A DNA stretch of 64,000 bases, from assembly GCA_004794785.1 (NCBI GenBank), contig SJOL01006398.1, forward strand, positions 23,684 to 87,683, given 5' to 3'. The stretch is from Opisthorchis felineus (taxonomy: Eukaryota > Platyhelminthes > Trematoda > Opisthorchiida > Opisthorchiidae). Of this stretch, positions 58,147-64,000 are shown in pieces. Every line of letters starts with the position of its first letter. The first letter of the stretch is position 1. The notes under the pieces are model-generated. The model was not told where the DNA came from. It made no database searches and saw only the letters and a list, made by a program, of their open reading frames with translations. Both the position numbers and the translations under genes were made by a program.

Positions 58147-59365
58147 GCCTATAGTCTAGTAAAGTTAGTTGAACAAGGGCTATGGCGGTATGCAGTTCTC
58201 TGTTCTTCATGGATTGATGGCAACTGTGCTACACGGTCCAAGGTCCACACCAAGGGCTTCTATAAGGCCGTGCGCCCTCACTGTAAGCCACCAGTAGGAT
58301 CGATGAGGCTTACTTGCGAAGTGGTTCAGACTTACGATGGGTGTCACGTTAACTGCGTTAACTTTTCAGACGACGCGCGCACGAGAAGAAATTCCAGTAT
58401 ACATCTGACACGGACACTTCTAATGTGGTCGTCCAAATGGGTCGAAGCTTTCCTCGTCGAGAGTAAGACTGCTGTGCAGGTTGTCGACTTCAGAGGTTGC
58501 AGGTTGGAACATCAGAAAGCGTACTCCTCGCCTTACCCCCGCTTCTCGTAGGCGTCACCCCGCGTTCTGTTCCACTCAGCTCCTTAGACCCCCACTACAG
58601 GCTTTCCCGTGTATCCAGCCCAACTTGAATATGTCGATCGAGTACCCCAACATTCAGTGCCTGTCCTGTCCACATCCAATCAACCCGCACATCTGATGCA
58701 GCAGAAGGCACATCATCTGCCACAGTATGCTGTTAACAGTTTCTCCACAGAGAATCCTGTGTTTTCTGTATTATCCCCACAATCTGCACCCATTTCCCAA
58801 ACGCTAGGAGTCGCTACGTTGATCCAGCAGAACGAGCAGCTGCTCCGGAAAGTCGACGCGGTCTCGGGAGACATTCGGTATCTCAAGATTCGCATCGACC
58901 ACTCAACGACGGCGGTTCATAACTCTGCTGGAACCGCCGGTTTCGCTTTCCCCCTTTCGGAGCAAGAGTGTGTGGGACAAGCTGTAAAGGGACTTGGTAG
59001 AGAAAACTGACAAGTTGAAACTGGTAATTCAGTTTTGTTGATCTAATTTATTTGCCGCAGATGAAGTACTTTGGGTCCTTCCACCATTGCGGACCTGGTG
59101 CGTCTGTCTCAGACAGGCGTTGGCCGACGAATTCGCTGTCAACGTGGCCTACGCCGGGTTTGTGGATAAACTCCCCTTCCGATACACTAGGCTTGATAGA
59201 AGAATAGTGATCGGAGGTAGCTTGCCAACTGTCTTTTCAGAAAGTCCTCACTCCCCCAGTTTTTAAAAAGTGCACACGACAGAAATTGGGTAAGGAAATC
59301 CAGAAATGGTTCGGTAACGCGCGGCACCGACTGGCCCAGAGAACGCACCCGGATCAGTTGGCAGT
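58147..59365 (+). pseudogene. broken DUF4806-type gene
   Basis: After acceptor tgtttctag (58146) the frame reads AYSLVKLVEQGLWRYAVLCS and SWIDGNC, like the N-terminal domain that precedes DUF4806 in animal proteins. A middle part has LIQQNEQLLRKVDAVSGDIR (58820-58880). The C-terminal domain appears in pieces: FAFPLSEQE, DLVEKTDKLKLV in another frame, TIADLVRLS, LRQALADEFAVNVAYAGF in a third frame (59110-59165), and TRQKLGKEIQKWFGNARHRL (59275-59335). A 37-nt GT-AG micro-intron is plausible at 59025-59061. At least two frameshifts and an in-frame stop make it a pseudogene. It follows the transposase-like fragment directly. Confidence 0.6.
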
Positions 59366-59800
59366 GAGTTTCGCTTTTACACTTGAAAAAGTTACGCAGT
59401 AGTAACAAACTTGAGACATCGCATGCTTAAACGTGTTTTGTCGCGGTTTCAGACATCCGTATTGAACCAAGCGGCCGGGGTAGTCACATTGGACCTACAT
59501 TCATCGGACTGATTTCAGAAAATTTATTGCTTTATATTTAATATATTTTTGTTGTATCGTTGTTTTCCGTTCTTCAAGTGCTCTGCGTAATCGGTCAATG
59601 ACGACATCGGATCATCCAGGTTATTGAATCACCTCCATAAGAGACCAGAAGGTAGATGTGCGACTACGTGCAAAGAGTTAGTTACCAGGCCTTAATTGTT
59701 GCAACGGGTTAGACGATTTGCACGCTTAACCGTGTGGTTGCCAGTATAGGTCGTTACGTTACAGTTACGCTGCGGTTGTTGTGCGTAAAAATAACGTTCG
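59366..59800. other. no recognisable gene
   Basis: Spacer between the DUF4806-like pseudogene and the CGGTTA-rich array. Nothing recognised. Confidence 0.4.
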
Positions 59801-59814
59801 GAAACAGTTACATG

Positions 59815-60265
59815 ATCGCACATTAACGACCCAAAAACCGTTTTTCATGGTTATTTAACCGTAAAGCTCGGTTAATAGATGGTTAAATAACCGTTAGATA
59901 ACCAAGGTAGGAAAAACTAGGTTATGGCGGCGTTATTCAACGTCGTTGTACCCGTAAAATGCGGTTACTTATGCGGTGAAAAGCCTCTATAACGTGGTTA
60001 GGTCTAGTAACAGCGAAATACGGTTATATTGTGGTTATTTCACCGTTATTTAACGTCGAAAGGCGGTTAAATGATGGCTACATAAACGTCCAATAGCCGG
60101 CAAACACGGTTATCAGTCGGCTATACAACATACAAACATGGTTTGCAGTCGGTTTTTCAACCTCCAGACAATCACAAGAAACGGTTATATGGTGGTTCTG
60201 ATGGTGCAAATAACCACCAACGAACCATGCTTGGTGGTTATTAGACAGTTATATAACCTTCATAT
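59815..60265. repeat. degenerate CGGTTA/TAACCG-rich array
   Basis: About 450 nt packed with CGGTTA, GGTTAT, GGTGGTTA and their complement TAACCG, roughly every 10-20 nt. Loose units of 30-40 nt can be seen, of the form AAA-ACGGTTATNNGGTGGTTANTTNAACC. Not the TTAGGG telomere repeat. No gene in it. Confidence 0.7.
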
Positions 60266-60269
60266 GACC

Positions 60270-61100
60270 GGAAGACTCGGCTTTTTGGACTGTGCTGCTA
60301 GGAGAGTTGTTCCCCTAGTTGCTGCATCCGTTCGGTCTGGTTTAACTTCGTAGTTTTAGACCGGTTTATAGTTGTGGAGCTCCTAGTGCACTGATTCAGA
60401 TGCAGTAGGTTGGGTGGCGTTGTGCTGTATGGCTCCCGAACCTGACTTTGGGGCGTTGAGACAGTTTTAGTGAAATAGTTGGCATTGTGTTTTTTTAGTT
60501 GCGTCCACTGCGTTCACTTTGGCACCTTGGCATTTGGGTGTTTAGATTCTTCTGGGGAACAAGTCCCATAGAGGTGTACCCGTTTTGATTCAGAAATTAT
60601 GACTGGAATTGCAAACTCAAAATAAGCGGGTTGGTTTACACCTACAGGGTATGATGCGAATCCAAGTCTAGTTGGCTTTCTCAATCACGAGTCCAGGTAC
60701 CGAGTTTCTGATGCAGAGCAGCTGATCGATGTTGGTTCAACACGTATAGGTGCAGCAGCGACCACGTTGTCATTTTCAGTACCGTCACCTGGTTCATGAA
60801 CTCAGAGACCGCGACGGTCCCTACAACGCTGGCTTCGTTTAGCTCCATTACGGAATCTCCGAATTTCCTGTTGGCTTCATCAAACATGAGGCGCCGCCTC
60901 CCAAAAATGCCACCTTGTCCCTCCCTCAATAAAGTGCAGGAAAATGGTCAGGCTTGTGCGCAGGGCGACCAACGTAATCGGCCATTCAAGCTGCCTGTTC
61001 GGGCCTCCAAACGCACAATTCGAGCACGCTACTTCGTCGGCAGTGGGCCGAAGTATCTGTAAACCTGCGTGAAGCGAGCGGTAGCACTGTTGATTTGTAC
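60270..61100. other. unassigned, possible gypsy 5' part
   Basis: An 88-codon plus frame (60796-61062) and an 82-codon minus frame show no clear motif. The position, directly before the protease-like block, would suit a gag remnant, but I see no zinc knuckle. Confidence 0.3.
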
Positions 61101-62850
61101 AGACAGCGCTTGGTTTCTACTGGACCCCGAGTTCGTCCATTACGATGCACATTCATCGTCGCTGATGTTCAAGTACTGTAAAAGGCGAATCGCTCTGAAA
61201 AACCGAACACCACGTCGACCGTACTAATGCGGCACGCGCCGGCAGTTGAACATACGAAGTCATGCACCGATTGGTCGGAAGCGAGCCAATCAGAATCGAG
61301 AATTTTATCCAGTGCTCTTCGCGCCTCCTTGCACAAAATTCCACAACAGCTCTATAGTTACGACAATTTTCCTCGTCACTATACCAGGATATTTCAAGAT
61401 AGAATGTCTTAAACCTCAAGTGTGCAGAACGGAAAGCGAAAAGCCTACATATATGCTTCAATTCTGCCCGCAATAGCCAATATGCACCCGTCAACTGCAT
61501 CGAGATTCTTCGTCACATTGAGCTCCTCGTCGATCTCAAACAACGTCACTTCGTGGGAAACAACACACGGAACATTTTAGCCGCGATTTCCGAATCAATA
61601 ATTCAACCAACTCCGTATGTGTAAACTGACCTTGTCATGATATATTGCGAAGCCAGACCGCCTCTCGTAGCTATTGCATTCCCGGATGATCCTGTCAGCC
61701 ATCGCCAGGGCTGCATATCATACCAAAACGAAAGGCACTCCATCTTTTTAACAGCGCTCTACTTCGCCCCAGGCAAGCCAAAAATCGCCCGAATGATTCT
61801 GACCGTATGCTCGAGCGGGGTATCGTTCGTCACCCCGAAGACCCATAAGCCTAGCCGCTGCGTATGGCACTGAAGAGGTCCGAAGGTTCACGCCCGTGTA
61901 AAGATTATCTGTCAGTCATCACCGCTACCTTCCTGGACTGTCATCACAAGCAGCATATTCAGGATCCACGGTCAACCTTAGGGTTACCAGGGCATTCTGG
62001 GAAACAAAACTTGTACGTGCCTACCATCAGATCCATTTGGCACCCAAAGACATCCCGGGAACAGCCTCCTTCGCTCCACTGGGCTCTACAAATTCTTACA
62101 TATACCAATTAGTTTCCAAAACGTGGTGCAAAACTCTAAGTCACTCGTTAATTGCTTCACGAGAGGCTTAGTCGTTGCCTGTTTATAATTCTTGGTGACC
62201 AGTGCTTCAGAAGATCAACAGGAAACTCATTCTTCAACTCAAGCGAATATCAATTCAGACGAATGCAAGTAAGGGGAAACTGCTGCCAATGGCCCCGGAC
62301 GCCGATTCGATCAACATGTCCTTCCCTTGTCTAGAGCAGGTTTCAAGCAATTCGCCACTTTCCCCTTCTCATATTCTCGTTTATCGTTCGCCGACCCCAT
62401 GGAATGATGCATTACGGTCTTCTTTTTTTTTCTCTGTTGTGCTACCGTTGTTTCTTCGCTTGCAGATTTACTCAGGGACCAGACGAAATATGTGGCCCAG
62501 CTTCAAGTCCAGACTAAGAGTGACGTTGATGCAGTTTAGGAATAGCTGGATTCGGCCACAGTGCTGCATTGTTTCGACACCGCTGCACGATTGAGAACTG
62601 TAGCAGATACCTCCGATGCGGACATTGGAGCTGTTTTACGACTACGGTCAGAAAGAGTTCTGAAACCTCTTGTTTTCTGTTGTGGACGGTTAGCACCTTC
62701 GGAGACGCGTTGCAGCATTGCTAATCCGATCTTCCTCGAGACGCGGCCAATGCTTAGGAAACGCAGATGGTCGAAAACTGTCACCATCCGTAGGTCCATT
62801 GCTCGCAGAGGCCATGTTTTTTATCAATATGTCAGCATGAATCGCACTGC
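61100..62850 (+). pseudogene. Ty3/gypsy pol remnant
   Basis: Protease end: RCTFIVADVQ (about 61145) and RHIELLVDLKQRHFVGNNTR (about 61515-61570). RT start: FAPGKPKIARMI, RPCKDY, HIQD, VRAYHQIHLAPKDIPGTA (61760-62070). RNase H: LDSATVLHCFDTAARLRTVA, DTSDADIGAVL, PLVFCCGRLAPSETRCS (62545-62715). The order protease-RT-RNase H is that of gypsy pol. The RT catalytic core between 62100 and 62500 is scrambled or replaced, no integrase follows, and many stops interrupt it. No LTRs were found by eye. Confidence 0.75.
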
Positions 62851-62859
62851 TGCAGAGTT

Positions 62860-63236
62860 TTCTCTGTACTTGGCAGACAAACTTACATGCACATAACCTC
62901 GGCGGGGCGAAGCCTAACTTTCTTTCCAGAAATCTGTCTCACCCGTTCATCTATCGACCTGCGCAGAATAATGCCAAAGAGCACCTTAGATGCGACGGAA
63001 ACCAAGCTGGCGCCACGATGTTCATCGCATGGCGTGTCTCCGCGCCTTCTTAAAATTGAGGTGACCGTCGTTTTGCTCCACTTTAATGTTATTCTGTTTT
63101 CGTTCTAATTCTTCAGCATATAGCCCACCGGAGCCTCACTGTATCTGAAGGAGTGAAGCACTACGTTAAATTACTGTTGTAGGCGGTAGGCTGTTATCGA
63201 TATTCCACTAACGCCCGCTGGGTTCTTATAGCACTT
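62860..63236. other. no recognisable gene
   Basis: Short frames only. Confidence 0.35.
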
Positions 63237-63547
63237 GTGTTGAATGAGATAAGCCTAGCTGTCCTTGAAATTGTTCAGCCCATCGCCTTCGATGAGGATG
63301 CGAGTGTTGCTTGCAAAGATAGTTCTCTTTTTCTCTGGGCCTTCGAAAACTACCAGCGTGCTGTCATTCTTCAAGCTCCAAATTGTTCGATGTTTAGGGA
63401 TCCGGGTGCACAATCAGAGCCACTCGTTGCCGGTATGGCCTTTCCGGGAACGGTAAGATCTACTGATTTGAGCGGTACTCAGTGTTTATTCAACGGAGCC
63501 AGATTGCTTGGACAAGCAGTTCTGAAAGCTGAGAGCATAGCCTCTGT
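63237..63547 (+). other. candidate exon of unknown gene
   Basis: A 103-codon stretch stays open up to a strong donor (CCTCT/gtaagt at 63548) and reads EIVQPIAFDEDASVACKDSS ... LFNGARLLGQAVLKAESIAS. A possible acceptor is ttgttcag before CCC (63280). No family is recognised. The gene, if real, would continue to the right of the window. Confidence 0.3.
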
Positions 63548-63599
63548 AAGTTGCTTCCATTCAATCTTCAAGCACCTTTCTTCACATGCATGACCGTGT

Positions 63600-64000
63600 G
63601 TTCCAAAGAGCTTTCTACCAAGACCAATTCGATGCTGTTGAGCAATTGGAGCTTGTCGAAGTCAGGCGGAATAGCTGTTTCGGCATGCGTAAAGGTGACG
63701 GAAATCTCAGTGGTTACCAGGCCAACGTAACGAGATGATCGGGGGCGATTAGCGAACCCGAGAAAAAATAACAATCTTTACTTAAGGCTCTCCATCGGTA
63801 ACTGACAGCAACGACGGCCGTTTGAGTTAGTAACTGTCTTATTGTTAATGGCCTCCAAATTACCCAATGTGAGCTTTTGGGCCACGTTCTTGTTGGCTGT
63901 GGACAGACGATGATCACACGGCTCAGGAAGTTGCTCCCCATACCCACATGCTGAACATCGACTCAAACTCTGCCGCTCATTTGTGCCTCTTCCGTGCCAG
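63600..64000. other. no recognisable gene
   Basis: Overlapping short minus frames only. Confidence 0.3.

Noticed and set aside
59815..60265. Interstitial telomere repeat
   Set aside because: The words are CGGTTA/TAACCG with irregular spacing, not TTAGGG tandem units as in flatworm telomeres.
1..64000. CRISPR array, bacterial operon or phage
   Set aside because: No spaced direct repeats, no prokaryotic gene packing or ribosome binding sites; spliced metazoan genes dominate.

Overview
This is eukaryotic DNA, most likely from the nuclear genome of a digenean fluke. It has many short exons between kilobase introns, standard GT-AG junctions, moderate GC content (mid-40s percent by eye), an RTE-type retrotransposon of the kind common in trematodes, and a tRNA-derived SINE scattered on both strands. 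The GC level and the repeats fit a non-schistosome fluke (Fasciola, Paragonimus or opisthorchiid type) better than Schistosoma; the species cannot be named from the sequence alone.

Two complete protein genes face each other tail to tail. On the + strand, ten exons from 4854 to 26706 encode an 872-residue DPY-19-like tryptophan C-mannosyltransferase, an ER membrane enzyme. On the - strand, fourteen exons from 54710 down to 30877 encode a 1000-residue XPG/ERCC5 structure-specific endonuclease of nucleotide excision repair. I assembled both by matching conserved protein blocks to splice sites. All codon phases close and both totals are divisible by three (2619 and 3003 nt). The genes are functionally unrelated and separated by about 4.2 kb of repeat-bearing spacer.

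The most notable point is intron 12 of ERCC5 (33623-34955). It has no usable GT-AG pair. It starts with a perfect U12-type 5' splice site (ATATCCTTT), has a perfect U12 branch site (TTCCTTAAT), and the reading frame requires it to end in AA, making it a probable AT-AA minor-spliceosome intron. Other oddities are a PIP-box-like motif in XPG with Asn in place of the usual Gln, and a cysteine-rich insert in the first loop of the DPY-19 protein.

The introns and the 9 kb upstream of ERCC5 are filled with transposon debris: two long RTE reverse transcriptase remnants (15.7-17.1 and 50.6-52.5 kb), a third highly eroded RT (11.7-12.5 kb), RTE 3' ends with a (GAT)n tail, about ten SINE copies, another interspersed repeat family, a Ty3/gypsy pol remnant (61.1-62.9 kb), and a transposase-like fragment next to a broken DUF4806-type gene (57.1-59.4 kb), which may be two ORFs of one DNA transposon. 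A degenerate array rich in CGGTTA/TAACCG words lies at 59.8-60.3 kb. I saw no rRNA, CRISPR or intact tRNA gene.
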